From Trogon surrucura (lineage: Eukaryota; Chordata; Aves; Trogoniformes; Trogonidae), in NCBI GenBank assembly GCA_020746105.1, contig CM036657.1, positions 4,770,468 to 4,834,467 on the forward strand: 64,000 nucleotides of DNA, in the 5' to 3' direction. The notes under the pieces are model-generated. The model was given only the letters and a program-made list of their open reading frames with translations. It had not been told where the DNA came from and made no database searches. Numbering within the stretch: position 1 is the first letter of the stretch; each line of letters begins with the position of its first letter. The position numbers were made by a program, and so were the translations under genes. Positions 1-10,700 of this stretch are shown here, piece after piece.

Positions 1-308
1 AAAATTTAAAAAATCACATCATCATGAGGAGTATCATTATTTTAATACTTCATGGTTGAATTAAGAGTTATTCCAACTGCTTATATTTCAAGCAGCAAAA
101 AATCCATAAAAAACACTATACATTATTAAATTATAAAGAAAATTAATTAACATGCTAAGCCCATATTGCTCAGCCTATCAAAATATGGATTAATCAATCA
201 CTTAAAATAAAAAAGACTTCCAACAACTCCAATCTTCTAGTCTCAAATTGTCTCATCTATTAAATTAAAGATAACTTGAAAGCTTGTTCAATGTATAACT
301 GTTCCTTA
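1..308. other. AT-rich non-coding DNA left of provirus copy 1
   Basis: AT-rich sequence without an exon, a recognisable repeat or a plausible reading frame. It lies downstream of the last RASA1 exon seen and is probably intron 8 of that gene. Confidence 0.5.
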
Positions 309-973
309 TAGTCTTGGTTTGAGCTAAACAGAACCAATTCTGTTTAGTGATTTTTACTTTCCAGTTTAGTGTCTTCTAAGAGGCTGCATGTTCTGAAGTC
401 AGCAGCATGTTTCTGCAGACAGTGTGTGCTACTGGCAGTGATAACACCTGATGTTTGCAGTCACTGCCTGGGGCTGGGATGCAGAAAGGCTCTTGCTTAT
501 ACTTATTCCTATAGTGACCAAGGCCACTGTTGGCTCTTGTGTGCCACGCTGGGGGTGCCAGGAAGTAAAAAGTTGCACCTCCAGGAAGGAACAGACAGTA
601 CAGGTGACTGAAACCTGACCAACAAAAGTATTCCATTCCATACATGTCATATTCAGTGTAAAGCTGAGGGATCATGGAGATAAAGCCCTTTTGCTCTTCG
701 GCTTCTTCAGTTGCAACTGTCTGAAGATCTTTTGACTTTCATCTCAGTCCTCAATTCCTGTATCCAGCTCCCCTCTGTTGCTGAGCCTGGGACTTCCCGG
801 GTGCCTGCCTGTTCTGCAGCATCAGTTGTGATTGCTGTGGTAGGGGGAAGTTGGGTTCAATATCAGTTGTGTATATATTTGTAAATATTTCATTATTTTC
901 ATTAGTAATATTATTGTTCATTAGAGCTGGTTTAGTATTTTTTTTCCAGTCCATAAGTCTCTCTGGCTTATGT
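309..973 (+). repeat. 5' LTR of ERVL-like family 1, 3'-truncated
   Basis: It aligns with the LTRs at 41,992 and 48,304 from the first bases (terminal TGTC decayed to TAGTC) through the U3 blocks and into the ccataagtctctctgg segment. There it is cut and followed by a CR1 tail, so the end of U5 and the primer binding site are absent. It is clearly more diverged from the intact LTR than the pol region is. Confidence 0.85.
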
Positions 974-974
974 G

Positions 975-1066
975 TGACTGACTCTAGGTGATCCTGCTCT
1001 GGCAGGGGGGCTGGACTAGATGATCTTTTGAGGTCCCTTCCAACCCCTGACATTCTGTGATTCTGT
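975..1066 (+). repeat. CR1 LINE 3' tail
   Basis: It shows the characteristic CR1 3' end: ggtgatcctgctctggcagg, then gactagatgatc, then aggtcccttccaacccctga, ending in cattctgtgattctgtgtga. It occupies the place where the end of the LTR, the primer binding site and the leader should be. Confidence 0.85.
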
Positions 1067-1405
1067 GTGATGTGTTGTGGTATTGTTTACTTGTTGTTAT
1101 ATTTTTTTTTACGGTTTGTCCATTCCTGGCATTTGACAAAAGCTACCGCCATGCTGTGGTGTTTACTGCTGATTTATGCTGTGATAAATTGGGCAATTAG
1201 TTTACTTGGGTACCTTGGGGACAGGTTGATGGATTCTGTTGCTAATTACACTTTCAATTTCGCCTTGGGAAAGTATACTTTGTTTTCCAAGCTGATTCCA
1301 CTAGATTCTGAGGATAGTGAATGTGGTTATTACAGTCAAACTATTGTGTTTTTCTCATTTATACTGAATTTAATATTGATTCTTTCTAATATCTTTTTGG
1401 CATAG
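1067..1405 (+). pseudogene. Hydrophobic N-terminal module of gag, copy 1
   Basis: An open frame of 112 codons. It holds two hydrophobic stretches (about residues 6-16 and 28-49), then an NYTFNF block shared with the intact gag (residues 81-86 there), an acidic/Cys patch and a last hydrophobic segment of about 22 residues before the stop. The order matches the first ~140 residues of the intact gag, although most residues differ. The stop at 1403-1405 separates it from the capsid remnant. Membrane insertion is predicted from composition only. Confidence 0.65.
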
Positions 1406-2269
1406 CATCTGAGTAAGCATTGGTGCAGGACAACAATGGCTGATACCATAGACTTGGATGGCAGAGAAGTCAGGCAGTTGAGACCCCTGTCCAAAGACAC
1501 AGGTATTGGCAATGCACTTGTGAGAAAGAAAAACAATCTCAGCCTCTGGAGTTGATTCTAGTCAGCTGTAAAGAGCAGGCACCCCTTTACAGGCTATATC
1601 GATTACTGTCTGATCAAGGGGACCCCCATAGAAAAAGGTATTAAGTACCTGAGAGAATTAACTGTGTGAAAGGTGATTTATAGCAACTGGTGAGCAATTG
1701 TAGACCCTGATGAAATGTCATGCCACCGACATGTGCTGCAGAGGTTTGTGCAGAGTGCACAAACAATTTATATGCACACCCTGGCAACAATGGTCTGGAG
1801 AGCCGATGACCAGACACCAACAGTGAGTGAAGTGGCCAATAAAGTACGATAGTACAAAGACAGTGCTGCTAATCCCCAACAGGCCTGCAATGCTGCCATG
1901 GCAAAAATTAATTGAAAACCTGTTTGATAAACTGTCCAAGAAAGAGGATGGACCCGCATTGATGCCATTAGGAGAAGATGTTCCCCTACAGAACTGGCTA
2001 CAGATGAATGGAACATGTCATGACGTGAGTATAGAGATGACACGAGTGGATAGGATGGAAAATCTACCTCTGCTCTACAGGCACAAGTATGTAAGTTATG
2101 AAGTAAAAAAAATTAAAAAGAGCGTTTTCCCAGGAGGAAGATTGCTCTGCTCTACTGTAAGCGGTCCCATGATGGGTGCTCAGATTCATATGTGAGTAGG
2201 GGGAATGAAAATGCAGTACACACAAATCCCGAGAAGCATGTAAGCCCTGTAAACTACCCATGAAATTAG
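1406..2269 (+). pseudogene. Broken gag capsid region, copy 1
   Basis: Several frames hold pieces matching the intact gag: a DLDGREVRQL-like segment near 1,455, NLSLW near 1,535, the ATMVWRADDQTPTVSEVANK segment at 1,790-1,850, and a short stretch before the in-frame TAG at 2267-2269. The Lys/Glu-rich helical repeat present in the intact gag is largely missing: about 120 bp is absent near 1,905-1,925. Stops and frameshifts exclude function. Identity to the intact gag is much lower than in pol, roughly 70% at nucleotide level by eye. Confidence 0.85.
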
Positions 2270-4620
2270 AGGGGCCCTGCCTCCAGCCAGGTGGAGGAGA
2301 GGGACAACTGAGTTTATTGGACTGTGTGGATTCGGTGGCCTGGCACATTAGAACCACGAAAATATAGAGCTCTGGTGGACACCGGTGCACAGTGGACCCT
2401 AATGCCATCGAATCATACAGATACTGAAACTGTTACTATTTCTGGAGTGATGGGCGGTTCTCAACAACTGTCTGTATTGGAGGTCGAAATGAGCCTTACT
2501 GGGAATATGTGGAAAAAGCACCCTATAGTGACTGGTCCAAATGCCCCATGCATCCTTGGCATAGACTTCCTCAAGAAAGGGTGTTATAAGGACCCAAGAG
2601 GGTATCGATGGGCTTTTGGCATAGCAGTTGTAGAGACTGAGGACGCTGATCAGCTGTCTAGCTTGCCCAAACTTTCAGAGGAGTCTAGTGTCGTAGGGCT
2701 GATGAAAACTGAAGACCAACAGGTACCAATTGCTACTAAAACAGTGCATCGACGACAATATCGTACCAACCGAGACTCTGTAGTCCCCATCCATAAGCTG
2801 ATACGTCAACTAGAAAGCCAAGGAGGGATCAGCAAAGCTCGCTCACCATTTAACAGTCCTATCTGGCCTGTCCGTAAGTCTGATGGAGAATGGCGATTGA
2901 CTGTAGACTATAGTGGCCTAAATGAGGTTACCACCGATGAGTGCTGCCGTGCTGGACATGTTAGACCTTCAGTATGAGCTGGAGTCAAAGGCAGCTCAGT
3001 GGTATGCCACAATTGACATTGCTAATGCGTTTTGCTCTATGCCTATAGCAGCAGAGTGCAGGCAGCAGTTTGATTTCACCTGGAGGGGTATCCAGTACAC
3101 CTGGAACCGACTGCCCCAGGGGTGGAAACACAGCCCTACCATCTGCCATGGACTGATCCAGACTGCCCTGGAGAGGGGTAGAGCTCCAGAACATCTGCAA
3201 TACATCGATGACATCATCGTATGGGGTAACACAGCAGAAGAAGTTTTCATGAAAGGTAAGAAAATAATTGAGATTCTTTTAGATGCTGGTTTTGCCATAA
3301 AGAGAAGCAAGGTCAAGGGACCTGCACGAGAGATCCAGTATTTGGGAGTGAAATGGCAAGATGGGCGTCGCCAGATCCCAATAGACGTGATTGACACAAT
3401 ATCAGCTATGTCGCCACCAACTAACAAAAAAGAAACACAATCCTTCTTAGGTACTGTGGGTTTCTGGAGAATGCATATTCCTGGTTATAGTCAGATTGTG
3501 AAACCTCTTTTTGATGTGACTCGAAAGAAAACCAAATTTCAATGGGGCCCTGAACAGCAACAGGCCTTTGAACAAATCAAACAAGAGATTGTGCAGGCAG
3601 TAGCTCTTGGGCCAATCCGAACAGGGCAAGATATTAAAAATTTGCTATACACCGCAGCTGGGGACAATGGTCCTGCCTGGAGCCTCTGGCAGAGGGCACC
3701 AGGAGAAAGTCGAGGTCGACCCTTAGGATTTTGGAGCCGAAAATATAGAGACTCTGAGGCCAACTATACTGCAACTGAGAAAGAAATACTGGTCACATAT
3801 GAAGGAGTTAAAGCTGCTTCGGAAGTGATTGGTACTGAGGCACAGCTTCTCCTAGTATCACGAATATCAGTCCTAGACTGGATGTTCAAGAGTAAAGTTC
3901 CTTCCACACATCATGCCACCGATGCTACATGGAGTAAATGGGTTGCATTAATCACATAGAAAGCTCAAATAGAAAATCTCACTCATCCAGGACTTTTAGA
4001 GGTGATCACAGACTGGCCACAAGGTAAAGACCTTGCAATGCCACCTAAGGAGGTGGTGACATGTGCTGAAGAAGCTCCACCATATAATCAGTTACCAGAC
4101 AATGAGAAGCAGTACGCCCTATTTACTGATGGATCTTGCCGCCTTGTAGGAAATCGTCATAGGTGGAAAGCTGCTGTGTGGAGTCCCACAGGACGCGTTG
4201 CAGAGGCAACTGAGGGACAAGGTGGATCGAGTCAGTTTGCAGAGGTAAAAGCCATCCAGATGGCCTTAGACATTGCTGAACGGGAAAAATGGCCAGTGCT
4301 CTATCTCTATACTGACTCATGGATGGTGGCAAATGCTTTTTGGGGTTGGTTAAAACAGTGGAAGCACAATAACTGGCAGCGCAGAGGTAAGCCTATTTGG
4401 GCTGCTGAACTATGGCAAGACATTGCTGCTCAGATAGAGAACTTAGTTGTAAAGGTACGTCACGTAGATGCTCATGTGCCCAAAAGTCGTGCCACTGAGG
4501 AACATCGACACAACCAGCAAGTGGATCAGGCTGCTCAAGTGTTCCAAATAGACTTGGACTGAGAACACAAAGGTGAACTGTTTCTAGCTCGGTGGGGCCA
4601 TGACACTTCATGACACTTCA
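2270..4620 (+). pseudogene. Truncated pol (protease-RT-RNase H), copy 1
   Basis: Protease (LVDTGAQ at about 2,370), RT (YIDDIIVWG at about 3,200) and RNase H (FTDGSCRL at about 4,120, YTDSWM at about 4,310) are all recognisable and mostly identical to the intact copy. I see four lesions. There is a TGA instead of an Arg codon after GGGACAAC near 2,310. A 2-bp deletion near 2,931 shifts the frame. A TAG lies at 3957-3959. A TGA replaces Trp at 4560-4562. Sequence stops matching at about 4,600, before the integrase zinc-binding region. It cannot make a full Pol, although the RT active-site motif is unbroken. Confidence 0.92.
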
Positions 4621-7200
4621 CCTGGGCACACTGCTGGCTGGTGTTCAGCCACTTAGCTTCTGAGATGAAATACAGCATGTGGCCACAGGCTAGTAAGCAT
4701 ATATTTTCTGTTTCAGATGTAATGATACGCAGTTAGTAAAACCATCCACCCCTACTCCTCCAAACAGACTTTGCCAATTCTTACATGAAAAAGCAGATCT
4801 TACTCCAGTAGACACCTACCTTATCCACAGAATAAACAGAAAGATCACAAGACTTGCATGCTTTATTCAAGTCCATGGGAAAATACTATTTCATTATATA
4901 GTCTAAATAAATGAATATTTAACATTTCCTATATATTAGGACCTTTAATAGATAACTAAAAGACTACAAATTGGGTGTTTTGTAGAGATAAGAAATAATA
5001 TAAGCAGATCTCCGTATGAGGGAGTGGAAATACAGTCTGTTATAAATAGAGGTTTTGAGTAATTTATATACAGAATGGTAGGAGACCATGTAAAGGGAAA
5101 AGGTTAGTGGAAAAAGTAGTCTTCCTATGCATCACAGAACACTAAATTCCTGAGATATATCCAGGAATTTTTCCCCATGATCACAGAGAATAATTTTGGT
5201 TTGCTTTTGAAATACAGGCAGAGACACAGCATTGCTTATATAGGTTGCGGACCTTCCAGTCCCATGTCCAGATATTCAAATTACCTGGGAAATAAAACAG
5301 TAGTCAACTTTTGAGTCGGTTTGCTTACTATTCTCAGGCTCTTACTTTTCTATGGAAAATCTTGGTCTATATTTTATGTGACTATTACTGTAATCAATAT
5401 TCTGCAAACAAAGAACAGATTTGCTTTATTTTACCCATTTTTTAATCCCACTTACAATCACTAAAACAGCAAGAGAAGAATATTAAGAGAAACAACACTA
5501 CTATTGAGGATATTTTTAAATTTCCAGTCTAATACTAGTATCAAGATTTAAAACAGATACCTTCAGAGCATTTAAAGAAATAGTTTATTAAATGGTTTTC
5601 ATTGATCTTTTTATAACAGATGTATTTAAACAAGAAGCACTTCTTCAACCTCTAGTTTTTCCACCTTGAATACAAACTCTATGTTTTTAGATAAGCTAAT
5701 AAAGAAAAACAGATGTTATCTCTGCCCCAAGAAATGCTCATAAATCATTTAATTATTCTACTTCCTGTGTTTCTGTTCTGGATTTAATACCATTTGATCT
5801 TTTTCAGCCACTTTTGACTGTTCCATACAATAATCCACCTTAGTCTCCATATACTTAAAGACCTCTTTTTTCCAGTGTCCATAACAAATAAACCACTACA
5901 AGAACTAAAAAGCCCACAGCAAGTTATTCCTTTTTTCCTGCTTCTTATTTATTGCTCTCTGCAGTAGATCATATGATAAATAATTTGGGGCAGTTATCAC
6001 CTCCATTTTATCAACTTTCAAAAATACTAACTTAAACAGAATTTGAGCTTAGTTGTATATTAGTAATTCAAAAAAAAAATCAACTAAAACTAGAAGTCTT
6101 TCAAAGCCAAGTAGTTCTCTTTCATTGTGGAAGATCTCAGTAACCAAGGTACCAAAATAGTCAAAAACTCCCTAAAAACATATTGTAACTTAGCAATGCT
6201 TGTTTTCCATCCTGTGGCAAGGAAATACTCTTCTCTAGGTAAATGTATTTTATATATACACTTCAAGTGAATCCAGCAGTTGGAAATTAATCTCCTAAAG
6301 TAATAACTTATTGCAGTAAGCTTCTGGAGCTATACTATCTAATGATGCAAAGCCATTTGAGAGTAATAAGACTTCTGCTAATTTGCTAATTAGTTTGACA
6401 TCACCTAGAGTGTGGGCTTTTAGCCTATCATCCTCCTAATAAGCCATGTAACTAGAGAATGGGCAAAATAGGATTTACCTTCATCAAAGGCTGACACTGC
6501 AGCTAGCTTGATTTTCAATGAGGATGTCTGGAGGCCAGACTGATTAATGTAGAAGGTACTCAAGCAGCCTGTATGTGGGATATACATAGGTTAATAAGGT
6601 TCCAATTGCTTAGTCTCAAACCATTGTCCATTTGAAGCCATATGAAGAAGTCCACTGAACTTAGTTAGGAGACCTCAACGTTTTCTCAGACACACCAGAT
6701 GCTGGATCTCTACCCACTCAGAAGCCAAGCTAGAAGTGAGAAAAATTCTCTAATGGGATGAAGAATGCCCTGGTTCTAGGCGAACAAGTTTGGAGAATTT
6801 CTGACTATGTGACAGGAAATGGCCTCAAAGGAGAAAGGTGAGTTTTCACTTCTGAGATGTCTTGATAATCTTATTCATAGAGTTGTCACAGATTCAAGGA
6901 TGGAACTGTATTGATAGCTTCTCCCATGAAAGGGGAAATTTACCTCGTTACTTCATTTTTTACATACTACCATATTTTTATACCCATAGCAAAACAAACC
7001 AATCCCAAGTTTCATCACTCTAAATCAAGTGATCTGCACTTCTGACCAAAGTATCGTTTACGTGTTTTTATAGTGATTAATTTTTTTTTTCAACAAAGAT
7101 AATTTTTTCCTTTCTTGTCAATACTAATTTCTATTATTAATACTTTAAAATCCTTACTGAATGTCTCCAATAAAAATAGCATTTTAATTTTCCCTTTTCA
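4621..7200. other. AT-rich intronic DNA
   Basis: No exon, LTR or CR1 piece recognised. I looked for the next RASA1 exon (the remainder of the second SH2 domain) on the minus strand and did not find it here. Confidence 0.5.
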
Positions 7201-7312
7201 TAGAATCATAGAAATCACTGGGTTGGAAGGGACCTTTAAAGGTCATCTAGTCCAATCCCCTTGCAGTGAGCAGGGACAGCTTTGACTAGATCAGGTTGTT
7301 TCATATAAACAA
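7201..7312 (-). repeat. CR1 LINE 3' tail
   Basis: The reverse complement of the CR1 terminus: tagaatcatagaaatcac, ggttggaagggacc, ggtcatctagtccaatcccc. Heavily 5'-truncated, in RASA1 intron 8 and in the same orientation as the gene. Confidence 0.85.
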
Positions 7313-7615
7313 AACTCCATGTTATAAATAGTAGCTTCCAAGACAACACAACACTCTCCTAATTGCGTGTCACGATACAATTTATAGAGTGAAAAAAGTC
7401 ATTTACAGAAGGAGAAAAATATTTCAGAAGAAACAAACTACACTTAAGCTACTGAAGGCTTTTAGAATGTGCTTAGTTACAACTAACTACTAAGCAAGTT
7501 TGTTAAAACTTAGTATATTAAGAAATACTGAAATCTTATGAACATATCAGTAAGTTAGCAATCTTATACAAATTCTTTACAGAAGTATAAAATACACCCA
7601 ACTACTAAAACTTAC

Positions 7616-7766
7616 CTATTATAATATCTGCCTCCCATCATAAACTGATTGCTTGATGTTGGACATATTTTAAAACGTTGAATATTCTCACTGGTCCGAA
7701 AATAAAGTGAATAATCACCAGGTGTGTTATCTGAAGGCCTCACAAGAAAACTGCACACCTGGCCAA
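7616..7766 (-). CDS. RASA1: RASA1 exon 8 (core of second SH2)
   Basis: 151 bp. It encodes [20 protein letters not shown] and onward to MMGGRYYN, with the phosphate-binding Arg in FLVRPSD. Acceptor is ttttcag, donor gtaag; it starts in phase 1 and leaves AG for a split Ser codon. It is the last exon visible in the window. Confidence 0.95.
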
Positions 7767-10700
7767 CTGAAAAGATATCATAATACAGTGTTATTCACTG
7801 TTACTTAGTGTCATTTATGAACTTTTATCAAAGCTCTTTATGTACAAATTAGCAGGAATTGCACACTTAAAGGAGAAAGTCTGGTGTAAATTTCAACAGT
7901 AATCCCTGTTCTTCACCCAAATGGAAGTAGTACTAAATTGTCAAAGTTAATTTAAAATCATTTGGCTGTAGCTGACAACCTATTCCCACTTTTGCCATCT
8001 CTTTACTAGAGCATATGGTGTGTGTATGGGAGGTTTGACAATGTTTTCACAAAAAAATAAAGATTTTTGTTCTCATATCTAAGGTATGTTATTTAACAGT
8101 ATGTGTTGGAAATCTTGATGTTTTCATTTTAAAAATTATTTCCTCTATGAGACTAAAAAATATTTATAATGCATACTCCCATGAGCACATAACAGTATTT
8201 TCTCCTCAGCATTTTGAAGCCCAAGATATTTTTATTCATATTACAAAAATAAGAAAATAAATTAACTATTTCAATTAGAATTATGAAAATAACTCTACTT
8301 GAGAACATTAAACAAAACATTAAATGCTCAGCCATGAGGTTTTTTTCCAATATAGTATCAACCACAGGTCTGATGTTCATATGTTCGTACAGAATAAACA
8401 GGTTTTGCTGTAGTCTGTTATAAATGGGATTACTTTGTGTCATTCTGCTACCACTGTATTTCCATCTGAAATACAAGTACCTGTCATCAACAAATTGTAA
8501 GCCTCTTGTTTGGAGATCTTCCCATGGAACCATCTTAAAGATGAAGAGGAAAAATTAGAAAGCAAGGCTATCAGCTCTCTTTTTCAGTTCTTATGACATC
8601 TAAGGCTCTGACACCTATGAATTAATCTTTATTTTTAAAAACGTATTACATATAGATTATATAAACAACCATTATGTTACTGAGTAATTCTGTTTTTCTA
8701 CCAACAGAATGAAAAATAAATATCTACAGCTATATAAATAAACTCATTTCAATACAAGTGTTCAACACGAAGTAGATGTTCAAAGCCAAGTGTGTTTAGA
8801 GATGAAAAGGCATTGTTTAAATGCTAGATAATTTGACAGGCATATCTGAAGTCAGTCTCAGATAGAAATTTATTTGAAGCATGAAATGCAAAGCCCAAAG
8901 AGACTAATGGAAGTTAAATACTGTACAGAATAACAAAACCTGAATTTTGCTAGAAGCTGAGGAAATAAAATCTAGCTTTTTTAGACTACTGAATATGAAT
9001 TGCTTTAATCTCACACCTTGCATCTTCCAGAGTCCTGCATCAGAGCATCATCCTAAAAAAAAATACAGCAATCTGTCCAGTCTCAATCTGATACCTATGA
9101 TTATATGAAACAGCTTGATAGTGCATGGCTATTCAGTTTACATGTGGCACACCACACACTACATCTTAAAAGCTCATTCTGTCTTTTAAAAGAAAATTAG
9201 AAATATGGCCTTTCATTGCAGAGTGTGTGTGTGTGTGTGCATGCACATGTGTGTTTAAGTGTGTAAAAGAAAGCCTCTTTTATACATCAAAAAAGATCTC
9301 TAGTTTTAACTTGCTTCCTATATTACCTTTACAGGACATTCTCTGACTATTGGAATATTCACAGAAATCCTTGCTTCCTCCTAGAATCCTCTAAGCAGCA
9401 CGAGTAACTGGACTCCCAGTGTCAGAGCTCTAAGAATCTGCTACAAACTACTTTGTTTAAAAAAGAAAAAAGTTCCCATATTCAAAGACATCCCTACTAC
9501 TGTTATGCTTCTATGCTAAACTGACTAGTAGAACATTAGGAACCAGTAAACTGAAGCCACACAACAATGACTTTCTTTCCCCTATTAATAATAAAACAAA
9601 ACTCAAGAAATGCCTTCTTCAACCATCAGTCCTTTGGAAACTGAAAACTGGGCAATAAACACAGGAAGCAGCAGCTGCAATTATAGCAAGCAAATGGCGA
9701 ACAGATTAAGTTATCCAGCTTGTAGGAATTTTCTGTAACTTTCATTTGCTACTCATTTTTACTACTGCAAATAATATAATACTCACCAGTTTCCCATAAT
9801 ATCAATTCATTATAAATTATATTAGGTTTTGGGGTTTTTTTCAAGTATTTAACTGCAGTATTTCACTGCAAAGATTATTCTACAGTCTCCTGGGTTTTGC
9901 TTTAAGTGCTAGCACATGAGGTCAACACAGAAACACAGAAAGTGTTACTATTATACTACCATTCCTCTAATGATACTTTGTTCCCTCTCCTACATTTAGA
10001 GTTATGCAGACCTGAAAAAAAGGTTACTTCTAGGGCAAACTGTATGCATATAAAAAAAACCCAAACAAACAAAAACCACAAAACACCACACCCTCCATTG
10101 TACATATTCTGGGTAAAGCGATCACACAGAGACTCATCCAAGATTTTATCACTGCAAAACCCATTAACATTAGGCATAACTGATACAAAACTTCATGTCA
10201 ATTACCTATGCATCTTCAACAGCTAGTACAGAAGAAAGGTCTTAACATCAGAAAACAAGTTCACACAGCTTTGGCTCACCTTCTCAATCTAATAGCTAAA
10301 GTTTACAAACAGTTATTTTATGATTTGCTTTTAATAACAAAACAAAAATCCTTACATTTTGCCTTCATGAGGATCTTCTTCTCTTCCCTAATAGGAGAAT
10401 TGACATATTAAGTGCATGACAACAGTATGATTGAGTTTAGAGAAGTAAACTTCATAGGTTAAGACCTTCTGTAGAAATAAATAGCTCTAAGAAGTCCAAG
10501 ACATTTTTGAACTAGATGGCTTATTGCACAGTTCGTGTAAAGAGGTTTTCAACTTCATTCACTAAGTGGAAATTCAGCCATAACGCGTTATTTCAAAAGA
10601 TTGCTTCTATCATTCTTCAGAAGTCTTCCTTTACATGTGGCAACTTAAATCTCAACTTTCCTGAACTTCAACCACTAATGTAAGAAAGATTACAGTTACT

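Larger units (their letters stand above)
309..4620 (+). mobile_element. Degraded ERVL-like provirus, copy 1 (5' LTR, gag remnant, truncated pol)
   Basis: The order is a diverged LTR (309-973), a short CR1 tail (975-1066), a broken gag (1067-2269) and a pol with several lesions (2270-4620). It is homologous over its length to the intact provirus at 41,992-49,115 and has the same orientation. Integrase, the 3' internal region and the 3' LTR are missing. The right end breaks at about 4,600-4,620, where the string catgacactt is repeated in tandem. It sits on the opposite strand to RASA1, probably in intron 8. Its pol is far closer to the intact copy than its LTR and gag are (see findings). Confidence 0.9.

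Noticed and set aside
4621..7200. Search for RASA1 exon 9 (rest of SH2-C)
   Set aside because: No minus-strand match to the expected IGDIIDHY-type segment; it is probably outside the window.
8153..8533. 126-codon minus frame over RASA1 exon 7
   Set aside because: The conserved [17 protein letters not shown] is in another frame and ends at a splice donor. This frame continues into the intron.
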